From Salegentibacter echinorum (GTDB taxonomy: Bacteria > Bacteroidota > Bacteroidia > Flavobacteriales > Flavobacteriaceae), in the NCBI RefSeq assembly GCF_900129445.1, contig NZ_FQVT01000011.1, positions 1 to 64,000 of the forward strand: a DNA stretch of 64,000 nucleotides, given 5' to 3'. Shown piece by piece: positions 42,070-50,596 of the stretch. The notes below the pieces were generated by a model. That model saw nothing but the letters and a program-made list of their open reading frames with translations. It was not told the DNA's origin and made no database searches. Position 1 is the first letter of the stretch; each line of letters opens with the position of its first letter. The position numbers and the translations under genes are program-made.

Positions 42070-42567
42070 ATGAAAATTAAACATTTATGGATTTTTAGCT
42101 TCTTCCTTTTGCTTTTAGCCTGTAAGGAAAATAAAAACAATGCCACCCAAAACACTACATCTGAAGAAGTAACAGAATCTTCTGAAAATATGGAAAGATC
42201 TAAAACATCAGAAACCGGGGCATTAACTGTTCTTGATGGTACCTGGCTGCTTGAGACTTTTAATAAAGAAACTATAGAAACTACCGATGCCTATAAAATT
42301 CCCACCTTAGAAATAAAAGCTGACGAAGGCAAAATTATTGGCAATGCGGGGTGCAATGAATACAAGGGAGAAATTGCAGTAAGAAATGAATCTGAAATTG
42401 ATATAAAAGCAGAAAAAGTTTCAAAATTAGAATGTCCTGAAAGCAGTTTGGAAGAAGAGTTTCTAAGCGCAATTGAAGCCAATGACCTGGCCTATAAAAT
42501 GCAGGATAAAGATCAGCTTATATTTTTCACAGACAAGGTGACCATGATGTTTAAAAGATCTATGTAA
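42070..42567 (+). CDS. META-domain (HslJ-like) lipoprotein
   Basis: 165 residues, lipobox LLLLACKE at residues ~14-21, a Ser/Thr/Glu linker and a META domain: GTWLLETFNKETIE... PTLEIKADEGKIIGNAGCNEYKGEI... KLECPESSLEEEFLSAIEAND. Proteins of this type bind small molecules or interact with envelope proteins; the role here is unknown. ATG 42070 is preferred to TTG 42064. It is in the oxidase operon, 48 bases after ccoO. Confidence 0.85.
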   Translation: MKIKHLWIFSFFLLLLACKENKNNATQNTTSEEVTESSENMERSKTSETGALTVLDGTWLLETFNKETIETTDAYKIPTLEIKADEGKIIGNAGCNEYKGEIAVRNESEIDIKAEKVSKLECPESSLEEEFLSAIEANDLAYKMQDKDQLIFFTDKVTMMFKRSM

Positions 42568-42599
42568 TAATCTTAATTTGAGCTCTAAAGAAGTTAATT

Positions 42600-42863
42600 A
42601 TGAAAAGAAATATAATATTATTCGTCGCCCTTTTTATCACAGGCTTTAGAACTTTTGCATGTGAAGTATGTGAAAATAATCAGCCAGAACCCTTAAAGGG
42701 AATTACGCACGGGCAAGGTCCCACGGGAACTTTAGATTATATCATTATTGGCATTGCTTCGGTTATTGTGTTGGTAGCCCTCTTTTTGAGTATCAAATTT
42801 TTAGTAAAGCCAAGGGAAGGAAACCCAGATCACATTAAAAATATTGTATTGGATGAAAACTAA
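42600..42863 (+). CDS. small membrane protein in the oxidase operon
   Basis: 87 residues: a signal segment (IILFVALFITGFRTFA), then a mature start with CEVCENNQPEPLKG, a linker THGQGPTGTLD, one membrane helix (YIIIGIASVIVLVALFLSIKFLV) and a short cytosolic tail. The CxxC at the mature N-terminus could bind metal or haem precursors. I know no named family. It overlaps or abuts the next gene, and the pair probably serves oxidase assembly, as CcoS- or CcoH-type proteins do; this is inference. Confidence 0.7.
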   Translation: MKRNIILFVALFITGFRTFACEVCENNQPEPLKGITHGQGPTGTLDYIIIGIASVIVLVALFLSIKFLVKPREGNPDHIKNIVLDEN

Positions 42864-42864
42864 A

Positions 42865-43290
42865 ATGGAAGAAGATAAGAGAATTGTAAAGGTGTTTTTA
42901 GACGATGAAACGCAGCCTTTTGCTGAATTCGCCCCACCTGTTAAGTTTGTGTTGGATTCCACCAAAATACCCGATGGAAAACATAAACTTAAAATTGTAG
43001 CCAAATCCTCCAGTGGTGTAGAGGGTATTCGTATTGTTCCTTTTGAAGTTAGAAACGGTCCCGAAATTTCCCTGGTAGGACTAAAGGATAATGAAGTGAT
43101 AGATACACAGAACACCATTACTATTAACGCCTATGGAAGTGAAACCAATGACTCTTTTGTTATTCGCGGGTCCGAAACTCCCAAAGCCATACCTGCCTGG
43201 GTTTGGATGCTGGTAATTGCATTTATCGCCTTTGGCTTATTTTATATAGTGATGTACTGGACCCCGGAATTCTATAAATCTTTCTTTTAA
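42865..43290 (+). CDS. membrane-anchored Ig-like protein in the oxidase operon (CcoH/FixH-like role possible)
   Basis: About 141 residues from ATG 42865 (ATG 42853 also possible, overlapping the previous stop). An Ig-like beta domain (KFVLDSTKIPDGKHKLKIVAKSSSGVEGIRIVPFEVRNGPEISLVG) is followed by a C-terminal membrane helix (AWVWMLVIAFIAFGLFYIVMYW). The family is unknown to me. Position after ccoN-ccoO and before a haemoglobin suggests an accessory oxidase subunit. Confidence 0.65.
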   Translation: MEEDKRIVKVFLDDETQPFAEFAPPVKFVLDSTKIPDGKHKLKIVAKSSSGVEGIRIVPFEVRNGPEISLVGLKDNEVIDTQNTITINAYGSETNDSFVIRGSETPKAIPAWVWMLVIAFIAFGLFYIVMYWTPEFYKSFF

Positions 43291-43352
43291 ACTTAGAAGA
43301 AGATAAATAATCCATAACTCATAACCTTTTCGAAAGAAATTTTAAAAATACC

Positions 43353-43742
43353 ATGTCAAAAGAAATTTTAAGCTTAGATGATGTGAAATTACTTGTAGAT
43401 AGCTTTTACGGCAAAGTACAGGAAGACAAACTTTTAAAAGATGTTTTCAACAATGTAATTGAAGATCGCTGGCCAGAACATTTAGAAAAAATGTACACTT
43501 TTTGGCAAACTGTACTTTTAGGTGAACACACTTACTACGGTGCACCTTTTGTTCCACACGCTAAATTACCGGTAGATAAAAAACATTTTGACCGCTGGTT
43601 GGAGTTGTTTTATAAAACTTTAGACGAACATTTTGAAGGTGAAAAAGCCGAAGAAGCCAAATGGAGAGCTACAAAGATGGCACAAATGTTTCAGCTTAAA
43701 ATTGAGCATTTTCAGCAAACAAATACAAAACCTTTAATTTAA
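43353..43742 (+). CDS. group III truncated haemoglobin
   Basis: 129-residue haem protein: DDVKLLVDSFYGKVQEDKLLKDVFNNVIEDRWPEHLEKMYTFWQTVLLGEHTYYGAPFVPHAKLPVDKKHFDRWLELFYKTL is typical of trHbP, with the distal FW/W residues and proximal His in the KKHF region. Group III globins are linked to NO or microaerobic stress. It is 62 bases after the oxidase accessory gene, probably in the same regulon. Confidence 0.92.
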   Translation: MSKEILSLDDVKLLVDSFYGKVQEDKLLKDVFNNVIEDRWPEHLEKMYTFWQTVLLGEHTYYGAPFVPHAKLPVDKKHFDRWLELFYKTLDEHFEGEKAEEAKWRATKMAQMFQLKIEHFQQTNTKPLI

Positions 43743-44132
43743 TTTTTTAAAATTATTGCTGAAGGTTTTCAACTAAAATCCTGTTGTTACTACAAAAACC
43801 TTTTAAGTTAGGTTTTAACAAGCACAGTTTAAAGATTTCCTGATAAGCGCATAGGTTTATGATTGAAAATTCATAGGTTTATAGCAATTTTAAGCGCGGG
43901 GCGATAGCCAGGGTTTTATTTCCCCAGGCTTGCCTCGAAATAAAAGTTTTTTTAGGGAAGCATATCTCGCACCCTTGGGTCGAGGTTGTTGATTACAAAT
44001 TTTTCAGAGTACATTACCTCGGGGAAACTCACGAGGTTTTATTTAGAATAAACATTTGATTTCCAGACAAACTTCGGAACTCCCGATAAATATCTGGATA
44101 AATCTCGATTATCGAGTAAATTTCTCGTTACT
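43743..44132 (-). repeat. intergenic region with dispersed-repeat copy 2 (43890-43990)
   Basis: On the minus strand 43990-43890 reads AACCTCGACCCAAGGGTGCGAG.TATGCTTCC... TTTTATTTCGAGGCAAGCC.GGGGAAAT.AAACCC.TGGCTATCGCCC.GCG.TTAAAA, almost the same as copy 3 at 49364-49472. The part 44104-44116 holds the palindrome CTCGATTATCGAG before the dioxygenase start. No gene is present. Confidence 0.7.
44104..44116 (+). promoter_or_regulatory. 13-bp odd palindrome before the tryptophan dioxygenase gene
   Basis: CTCGAT-T-ATCGAG with flanks AAT and TAAA, 16 bases before the ATG. It is the counterpart of CTCGTT-G-AACGAG before ccoN. Confidence 0.4.
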
Positions 44133-44999
44133 ATGGCAAATATTAATGACCAATTAACCCAAAAATATAAAGACCTGGGTGAAAATCCTGACACATATTT
44201 AAAAGGCCTACTATATACCAAACCTGTTAATTATTGGGATTATATTGGCGTAGAAACACTGCTTTCGCTGCAAAATCCAAGGACTAATTATAAAGATGAA
44301 AAGATCTTTATTATGTACCATCAGGTTACCGAGCTTTTCTTAAAAATGTTATTGCACGAAATAAAACAATTGGTTGCTTTAGAGAATTTTTCTGAAGAAA
44401 TATGGTTAGACAAACTCAACCGGATGCATCGTTATGTAAGCATGCTTATTTCTTCTTTCGATATTATGAAAGACGGTATGAACTATGATGATTATAATGA
44501 GTTTAGAACTGCTCTGGCACCAGCCAGCGGATTTCAAAGTGCACAATTTAGATATATTGAAATTTACTGCACCCCTTTAGCCAATTTAATAAATGAAGAG
44601 GGGCAAAAACGCTTATCCCACTCCCCTTCTACCCGGGAATATTTTAACAATATTTATTGGAAAGATGCCGGCATCAAGAAAGATGGTTCAAAGACTCTTA
44701 CTATGCTTCAGTTTGAAGAAAAATACCTCGATTCATTTATTGGGCTTGCCGAAAAAGTAAAAGGCGAAACTTTACAGGAAAAATTCCGGAAAATAGAAAA
44801 TCCTTCCAGGGCTTTAAAAGAAAAACTACTCGAATTTGATAAACTTTATAATGTAGAATGGCCTTTGGTGCATCTAAGAACAGCACAACATTACCTCGAT
44901 AAAAAAGGCGAAAATAAAAAAGCCACCGGCGGCTCGGAATGGAAAAAATACCTACATCCCAAATTTCAACAGAGAAAATTCTTTCCACAACTCTGGTGA
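44133..44999 (+). CDS. kynA: tryptophan 2,3-dioxygenase family protein
   Basis: 288-residue haem dioxygenase that opens the indole ring of tryptophan to N-formylkynurenine. Motifs seen: NYWDYIGVETLLSLQNPR, KIFIMYHQVTELFLKMLLHEIKQL (substrate and haem side), ASGFQSAQFRYIE and the C-terminal WPLVHLRTAQHYL, whose His is the haem ligand, followed by GGSEWKKYLHP. The start ATG and length fit flavobacterial homologues. No other kynurenine genes are adjacent. Confidence 0.92.
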   Translation: MANINDQLTQKYKDLGENPDTYLKGLLYTKPVNYWDYIGVETLLSLQNPRTNYKDEKIFIMYHQVTELFLKMLLHEIKQLVALENFSEEIWLDKLNRMHRYVSMLISSFDIMKDGMNYDDYNEFRTALAPASGFQSAQFRYIEIYCTPLANLINEEGQKRLSHSPSTREYFNNIYWKDAGIKKDGSKTLTMLQFEEKYLDSFIGLAEKVKGETLQEKFRKIENPSRALKEKLLEFDKLYNVEWPLVHLRTAQHYLDKKGENKKATGGSEWKKYLHPKFQQRKFFPQLW

Positions 45000-45630
45000 A
45001 GATTAGGTGGCGGTGAGCAGTGTCAGTAGGCAGTTAGAAGTTCCATTTGACAGGAAATGCCAATTAATAGTTTTATACCAATAGCGTCCTAAACTGTAAA
45101 ATCATGTTAACTTAGAATTCTTATAGTTTTTTTGTGGTAAAGAATTTAATTTTCGATTCAACTAAGTTGCCGATTTTTTTAATTATGGAGGTCTCGACTG
45201 CGCTCGACCTGACAAAGGCAATATTTTTTAGTAAATAATGTGTCACTTCGAGCTTAGTCGAGAAGTTTTTCTACGAATTGTTTCGTTCTATAATTATTTA
45301 GGACGTTATCAAACTAACCTTAACCACAAAGACTCAAAAACACAAAGAAATACCAGAAGTAGACTTCCTTTTTACTTTGTGCATTTTGGTGGCTTCCTGT
45401 CTTAATGGCAAAATAACTCAAAACTCACAACCAAGAACCAATCAATAAATCTCTTAAAATTATATTTCTGATAAATTTGTCCGAAATAGAAATTTGCTTA
45501 ACTTTACTCAGGTGTAAAAGTTACGGGTTGCCGTTAAAATGACAAACCGTAAACAAAAGGCAAATTGCTTTTGCCTTCTTTGCTTAAAATACTTTCGAAT
45601 TAATAATCCATTTTAATTGAAGCAAAAATT
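45000..45630. other. long non-coding stretch with palindromic repeat and a promoter
   Basis: 631 bases. 45189-45274 contains GTCTCGACTGCGCTCGACC and, after ~45 bases, CACTTCGAGCTTAGTCGAGAAG, two copies of a TCGA-rich palindromic repeat common in flavobacterial genomes. A promoter TTTG (45476-45479), N19, TAACTTTA (45499-45506) precedes the methyltransferase fragment. The rest is AT-rich and shows nothing. Confidence 0.6.
45476..45506 (+). promoter_or_regulatory. promoter with spacer like that of rrf2
   Basis: TTTG, 19-base spacer TCCGAAATAGAAATTTGCT, TAACTTTA. The first 15 bases of the spacer agree with the rrf2 promoter spacer apart from one inserted A and one change, suggesting a shared operator. 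Downstream are the methyltransferase fragment and, further, aconitase. Confidence 0.5.
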
Positions 45631-45876
45631 ATGAATCATGTCGAACCAGCAAAAGCAAAAGGCCATTTATTGCTCGCAAAAATGGGTGAAAAAGTATTGC
45701 GACCCGGCGGAAAAGAACTTACTCAAAACCTTATTGCCGATTTAAAAATTTCTTCAGAAGATAAAATCGTGGAGTTCCCTCCCAGTTTGGGCTATACCGC
45801 TTCCTTTATTTTAGCAAGAAAACCAAAAAATGTATCCTGGGTATGCGCAAGTCTTTTTAAAAAAACAACACATTAG
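45631..45876 (+). pseudogene. truncated class I SAM-dependent methyltransferase
   Basis: 81 residues. The start NHVEPAKAKGHLLLAKMGEKVLRPGGKELTQNLIADLKISSEDKIVEFPPSLGYTASFILARKPKNVSWV matches the N-terminal ~65 residues of a flavobacterial methyltransferase up to motif I; the last residues (CASLFKKTTH) are unrelated and most of the fold is missing. It appears to be a deletion or frameshift remnant downstream of an intact promoter. The expected D/E after motif I is absent. Confidence 0.65.
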
Positions 45877-46069
45877 CGCTATAAGTATTATTGCTCAAAA
45901 AGTTTAAGATCCTATCATCTACCACATAAAATTTACATAAGTCACTAAATTTAGATATCTTAAAAAGGAAAACAAAAGTTCACAAAAATTAATTCCAATT
46001 TTATGTCTCATAAGGGTGAAATATTGAATTCAGTTCAAATAGAAGTCGATAAATTAAAAACCAAAGATT

Positions 46070-48862
46070 ATGTCTAAAAATCCATTTAAAATCAAAAAGG
46101 AATTACAGGTTCAGGATAAAAAACTCACTTATTACAGTTTACCAGAACTTGAAAAACAAGGGCATAGCATAAGCAAACTCCCTTTTTCGATTCGTATTCT
46201 TCTGGAAAACGCTTTGCGTAATTTTGATGACTTTGCAATCACTAAAGATCATATCAACACCTTACTAAACTGGCAACCCGAGGCTTCTGATAAAGATATT
46301 CCTTATAAGCCTGCCCGGGTTTTAATGCAAGATTTCACTGGTGTCCCGGCTGTGGTAGATATTGCTGCACTGCGCTCAGAAATAGCCCGTAAAGGAAAAG
46401 ATCCTAATGCAATAAATCCGCTTATCCCGGTAGATCTCGTGGTAGATCACTCGGTGCAGGTAGATTATTTTGGCACTAATTATTCCTATAAACGCAATAT
46501 GGACGAGGAATACAAACGTAACCGGGAACGTTATCAATTTTTAAAATGGGCCCAGCAGTCTTTCGATAATTTTAGTGTGGTTCCTCCCGGGATGGGAATT
46601 TGTCACCAGGTAAACCTGGAGTACCTGGCAAAAGGCGTTGTAGCCAGGGATGGCGAAGTATTTCCAGATACTTTGGTGGGTACAGATAGCCACACTCCTA
46701 TGGTTAATGGAATTGGCGTTGTAGGTTGGGGCGTTGGCGGGATTGAAGCCGAAGCTGCAATTCTGGGACAACCTATATATTTTATTATGCCCCAGGTAGT
46801 AGGTTTAAAACTTACTGGAAAATTACCTTTAGGTTCTACTGCTACAGATCTGGTATTGAATATTGCGTATTTATTGAGAAAACACGGCGTTGTTGGTAAG
46901 TTCGTAGAAGTTTTTGGTCCCGGTTTAAATCATCTTTCGGTACCAGACCGTGCTACTATTGGGAATATGTCGCCAGAATTTGGCTGCACAGTCACTTATT
47001 TTCCCATTGATGATAAAACTTTAGACTATATGCGGCAAACCAACCGCGATGAAGAACAGGTAAAATTGGTAGAAAAATATTGCAAAACCAATATGTTATG
47101 GCGGGAAAATGAAGAAGAGATCAATTATTCTACAATATTAGAATTAGACGTTTCTAACATAGAACCAACCGTCGCCGGTCCTAAAAGACCACAGGATAAA
47201 ATCTTGCTTAAAGAGTTTAAAGGAAAGTTCATTGATTTATTAGATGACTCCTTTGGTCGCCAATACATTGATCCCGGCAAGCGGGAATTAGATAAATCTA
47301 TCGCCAGATGGAAAGCTGAAGGCGGAAATCAACCCATGCCTAAATCAAAAACAGTACATCCTGATACAGAAATTGAAGAAGATAAAAATGATTTAAGAAC
47401 GGTATGGATCACCCGTGGGCAGGACAAATTTATGTTGTCTGACGGTTCTGTAGCTATCGCCGCAATAACTTCCTGTACCAATACTTCCAATCCTTTTGTG
47501 ATGATTGGTGCCGGCCTGGTAGCACGAAAAGCCCGCGAGCACGGTATAGATGTTAAACCCTGGGTAAAAACCTCCCTGGCACCCGGTTCTAAAGTAGTGA
47601 CAGATTATTTGGAAAAAGGCGATCTTATGAAAGACCTGGAAGCACTACAGTTTCACCTGGTTGGATATGGCTGTACTTCCTGTATTGGGAATTCGGGGCC
47701 GTTGCCTCCTCAAATTGCCAAAGCGGTAGATGAATATGACCTGGTTGTGGCCTCGGTGCTTTCGGGTAATCGTAATTTTGAAGCAAGGGTACATCCGCAG
47801 GTGAAAATGAACTTTTTAATGTCCCCAATGTTGGTAGTGGCTTATGCCCTGGCCGGCAGGGTTGATATAGATTTGGTAAACGATCCCATAAGCTATGATA
47901 AGAATGAGCAACCGGTTTACTTAAAAGATATTTGGCCAACTAATGATGAGATTAATGAAATTCTAAGTAAAGTGCTTTCTCCCGGTGATTTCGATAAAAA
48001 TTACGGAGAAATCTTCGCCGGAAATGAAATTTGGAGAAACCTGGAAGTGCCAAAGGATAAAGTTTATAAATGGGATAAGGATTCAACCTATATTAAAGAA
48101 ATTCCTTTCTTTCAGGATATTTCAGAAAAACCCGAAGATTTTCAGGATATTAAATCGGCAAAAGCCTTGCTGGTTTTAGGCGATAGTATAACTACAGATC
48201 ATATATCGCCGGCGGGTGCTTTCAGCAAAAATTCCGCAGCGGGAAAATATTTAATCGAACAGGGAGTAGACGAAAAAGCTTTTAACTCTTACGGTTCCCG
48301 CCGTGGCAATGATGAAGTGATGGTGCGGGGTACTTTTGCCAATGTGCGTATTAAGAATAAACTGGCAGAAAAAGAAGGCGGCTACACTACTTATCTTCCG
48401 AATGGAGAAGAGATGACGGTTTATGATGCTGCACAAAAATATAAAGAAGGCAGTACACCTTTAATAGTTTTGGCCGGAAAAGAATACGGTAGCGGATCTT
48501 CCCGGGACTGGGCTGCAAAAGGAACTTTTTTACTGGGAATAAAATGCGTACTTGCTGAAAGTTATGAACGCATTCACCGTAGCAACCTGGTGGGACTTGG
48601 CGTACTTCCGCTGCAATACAAAGAAGGAGAAAACGCAGAAAAATTAGGATTGAGCGGTAAAGAAAGTTTTAGCATCACCGGAATCGCCGAAGGCCTTAAA
48701 CCACAAAAGGAACTGCAGGTAATTGCTGAAGATAAAGAAGGTGAGAAAATAAGTTTTAAAGTACTTGCAAGATTAGATTCTGAAATTGAAATAGACTATT
48801 ATCAAAATGGTGGAATATTGCAATATGTATTGCGCCAGTTTTTAGAAAAAGAGTCAAAATAA
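46070..48862 (+). CDS. acnA: aconitate hydratase (AcnA type)
   Basis: 930-residue 4Fe-4S enzyme that isomerises citrate to isocitrate in the TCA cycle. Typical AcnA/IRP motifs are seen: RVLMQDFTGVPAVVDIAALR, VDHSVQVDYFG, GICHQVNLEYLAKGV, PDTLVGTDSHTPMVNGIGVVGWGVGGIEAEA, cluster ligands in AAITSCTNTSNPFVMIGAGL and YGCTSCIGNSGPL, then the swivel domain with GDSITTDHISPAGAF and KEYGSGSSRDWAAKG. Full length. Preceded by ~190 bases of leader. Confidence 0.96.
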   Translation: MSKNPFKIKKELQVQDKKLTYYSLPELEKQGHSISKLPFSIRILLENALRNFDDFAITKDHINTLLNWQPEASDKDIPYKPARVLMQDFTGVPAVVDIAALRSEIARKGKDPNAINPLIPVDLVVDHSVQVDYFGTNYSYKRNMDEEYKRNRERYQFLKWAQQSFDNFSVVPPGMGICHQVNLEYLAKGVVARDGEVFPDTLVGTDSHTPMVNGIGVVGWGVGGIEAEAAILGQPIYFIMPQVVGLKLTGKLPLGSTATDLVLNIAYLLRKHGVVGKFVEVFGPGLNHLSVPDRATIGNMSPEFGCTVTYFPIDDKTLDYMRQTNRDEEQVKLVEKYCKTNMLWRENEEEINYSTILELDVSNIEPTVAGPKRPQDKILLKEFKGKFIDLLDDSFGRQYIDPGKRELDKSIARWKAEGGNQPMPKSKTVHPDTEIEEDKNDLRTVWITRGQDKFMLSDGSVAIAAITSCTNTSNPFVMIGAGLVARKAREHGIDVKPWVKTSLAPGSKVVTDYLEKGDLMKDLEALQFHLVGYGCTSCIGNSGPLPPQIAKAVDEYDLVVASVLSGNRNFEARVHPQVKMNFLMSPMLVVAYALAGRVDIDLVNDPISYDKNEQPVYLKDIWPTNDEINEILSKVLSPGDFDKNYGEIFAGNEIWRNLEVPKDKVYKWDKDSTYIKEIPFFQDISEKPEDFQDIKSAKALLVLGDSITTDHISPAGAFSKNSAAGKYLIEQGVDEKAFNSYGSRRGNDEVMVRGTFANVRIKNKLAEKEGGYTTYLPNGEEMTVYDAAQKYKEGSTPLIVLAGKEYGSGSSRDWAAKGTFLLGIKCVLAESYERIHRSNLVGLGVLPLQYKEGENAEKLGLSGKESFSITGIAEGLKPQKELQVIAEDKEGEKISFKVLARLDSEIEIDYYQNGGILQYVLRQFLEKESK

Positions 48863-48991
48863 ATGAATTACCATTATTGATGAATTAGCGGGATTATAAA
48901 GTCCGCTATAAATATTCTAGATTAATCTAATTAATTATACTGCATACACAACTGAACATTTTAAATAAAAACAATAATTAAACTAAAAATT

Positions 48992-49333
48992 ATGATTACA
49001 GCATCTTTAACAGACAATGTTGAATACAACGAAAAACGTCCTGCAATTAAAGTTTTACTGGATACAGAAACCGGGAAAGAGATTAGGATAGCCTTTAAAG
49101 AAGGACAGGTAATGAAAGAACATAAAACACCATTCCCCATAGTTGTAGAAATTTTTGAAGGGAGTATAGATTTTGGCGTAAATGGAGAAGTTCATACCGT
49201 ATATAAAGGAGACCTGTTAAGCTTAGAAGGTAACGTACCACACGACCTTAAGGCTCTAAAAGATAGTATTGTAAGATTAAGCCTAAACAAAGCCGATACC
49301 GCCAAGCGTGTGGAGGATGTTGCTAAGTCTTAA
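48992..49333 (+). CDS. cupin-domain protein
   Basis: 113-residue single cupin: IAFKEGQVMKEHKTPFPIVVEIFEGSIDFGVNGEVHTVYKGDLLSLEGNVPHDLKALKDS contains the two cupin motifs (MKEHKTP and VPHDL) with two His and a Glu as potential metal ligands. It lies 130 bases after aconitase. In related genomes such cupins occur near haemoglobin and hemerythrin genes; the reaction is unknown. Confidence 0.85.
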   Translation: MITASLTDNVEYNEKRPAIKVLLDTETGKEIRIAFKEGQVMKEHKTPFPIVVEIFEGSIDFGVNGEVHTVYKGDLLSLEGNVPHDLKALKDSIVRLSLNKADTAKRVEDVAKS

Positions 49334-49339
49334 AATTGT

Positions 49340-49483
49340 TCTTCGGAATAGCTTAATTTGAAATCAACAACCTCGACCCAAGGGTGCGAGGTATGCTTCC
49401 GAAAAAGCTCTTTTATTTCGAGGCAAGCCCCGGGGAATTTAACCCTTGGCTATCGCCCTGCGATTAAAAGCTATTCCGAAGAA
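49340..49483. repeat. dispersed-repeat copy 3 bordered by 16-bp inverted repeats
   Basis: Best copy of the family: 49364-49472 contains CCTCGACCCAAGGGTGCGAG, GTATGCTTCC, TTTTATTTCGAGGCAAGCCC, GGGGAATTTAACCCTTGG, CTATCGCCCTGCGATTAAAA. It is enclosed by TTCTTCGGAATAGCTT and AAGCTATTCCGAAGAA, perfect inverted repeats at the two ends (about 49340 and 49483). Inner small hairpins are also present. It sits between the cupin and DUF488 genes. Confidence 0.7.
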
Positions 49484-49497
49484 ATTATTTATCTAAT

Positions 49498-50037
49498 ATG
49501 GAATCAAAAAACAATAAAATAATTTGGACTATTGGACATTCCACCCGCAGCTTAGATGAGTTTTTAAACTTGTTAAGCTCTGTCGGTATAACGCAATTGG
49601 TAGATGTTAGAAGTTTTCCCGGCTCTCGCAAGTTTCCGCAGTTTAACAAGGATAATTTAGCTACTTCCTTACCCAAACACGATATTAAATACATTCATTT
49701 AAAAAGTTTAGGTGGACGCCGAAAGGCGAAGCCAGAATCACAAAATAAGGTGTGGCGGCATCCTTCTTTTAGAGGCTATGCCGATTACATGGAAACTTCG
49801 GCTTTTAAAGAAGCCTTAGAAGATCTTAAAAATCTGGCACGGCAAAACAACACTGCAATAATGTGTGCTGAAGCAGTTTGGTGGCGTTGTCATCGCTCTA
49901 TGGTTTCAGACGTTTTAAAAGCAGAAGGTTGGAAGGTTATGCATATTATGGGAGAGAATAATGTACAGGAGCATCCTTATACAAAACCGGCGAAAATAAT
50001 TTCTGGTGAACTCTACTATCAGGAAGAAAAGGAATAG
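49498..50037 (+). CDS. DUF488 family protein
   Basis: 179 residues: IIWTIGHSTRSLDEFLNLLSSVGITQLVDVRSFPGSRKFPQFN is the clear DUF488 start, with Y/H and Arg motifs, LGGRRK, and the C-terminal AIMCAEAVWWRCHRSMVSDVLKAEGWKVMHIMG containing the conserved Cys and CHR. The function is unproven; some members act on nucleic acids or are linked to YjgA-type processes. It is part of the cupin-DUF488-hemerythrin group. Confidence 0.9.
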   Translation: MESKNNKIIWTIGHSTRSLDEFLNLLSSVGITQLVDVRSFPGSRKFPQFNKDNLATSLPKHDIKYIHLKSLGGRRKAKPESQNKVWRHPSFRGYADYMETSAFKEALEDLKNLARQNNTAIMCAEAVWWRCHRSMVSDVLKAEGWKVMHIMGENNVQEHPYTKPAKIISGELYYQEEKE

Positions 50038-50128
50038 CTAAATTTTGAATCCTCTAAAGCCTTTTGCATATTATAGGTTGGAATTAGCCTAGAAAGAAAA
50101 TAAAATTATTAAAAATTCAGAAAACTCT

Positions 50129-50596
50129 ATGGAGAAAAAAAAACCAATTAAAAGACACGAAGCTTTAAAGCCTTTAAGCCGCCAACATCACTTCGGATTA
50201 TTATTTTCCTGGAAAGTGCGCAAAGGCTTTTCCAGGGGTATTGCCGTGGAAAGAATAAAAAATTATGCCGACTGGTTTTTTCAAGCGGAAATTAAGCCGC
50301 ACTTTAAACTGGAAGAAGAGCATATTTTCCCAATTCTGGACGAAGAAGATCCCTTGATAAAACGGGCTTTAAAAGAACATCGGCGTATAGTTAGGTTATT
50401 TTCCGATAAGGAAAATCCGGAGAAATCGCTCAATATCCTGGAAGAAGAATTACAGGCCCACATTAGGTTTGAAGAGCGAATATTATTCAATGAAATTCAA
50501 AAAGTAGCTACCCAAAAAGAACTGGAGATCATTGAAGAAATCCATCAAGAACCCGAAGAAAAAGAAGAATACGAAGACCAGTTTTGGGAGAAATAG
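50129..50596 (+). CDS. hemerythrin-domain protein
   Basis: 155 residues with the His/Glu ligands of a di-iron four-helix bundle: LKPLSRQHHFGLLFSWKVRKG, EIKPHFKLEEEHIFPIL, LKEHRRIVRLF and LQAHIRFEERILFNEIQ. Such proteins sense or store oxygen, or handle NO damage to iron centres. It follows DUF488 by 91 bases and matches the stress theme of the haemoglobin and Rrf2 genes upstream. Confidence 0.9.
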   Translation: MEKKKPIKRHEALKPLSRQHHFGLLFSWKVRKGFSRGIAVERIKNYADWFFQAEIKPHFKLEEEHIFPILDEEDPLIKRALKEHRRIVRLFSDKENPEKSLNILEEELQAHIRFEERILFNEIQKVATQKELEIIEEIHQEPEEKEEYEDQFWEK

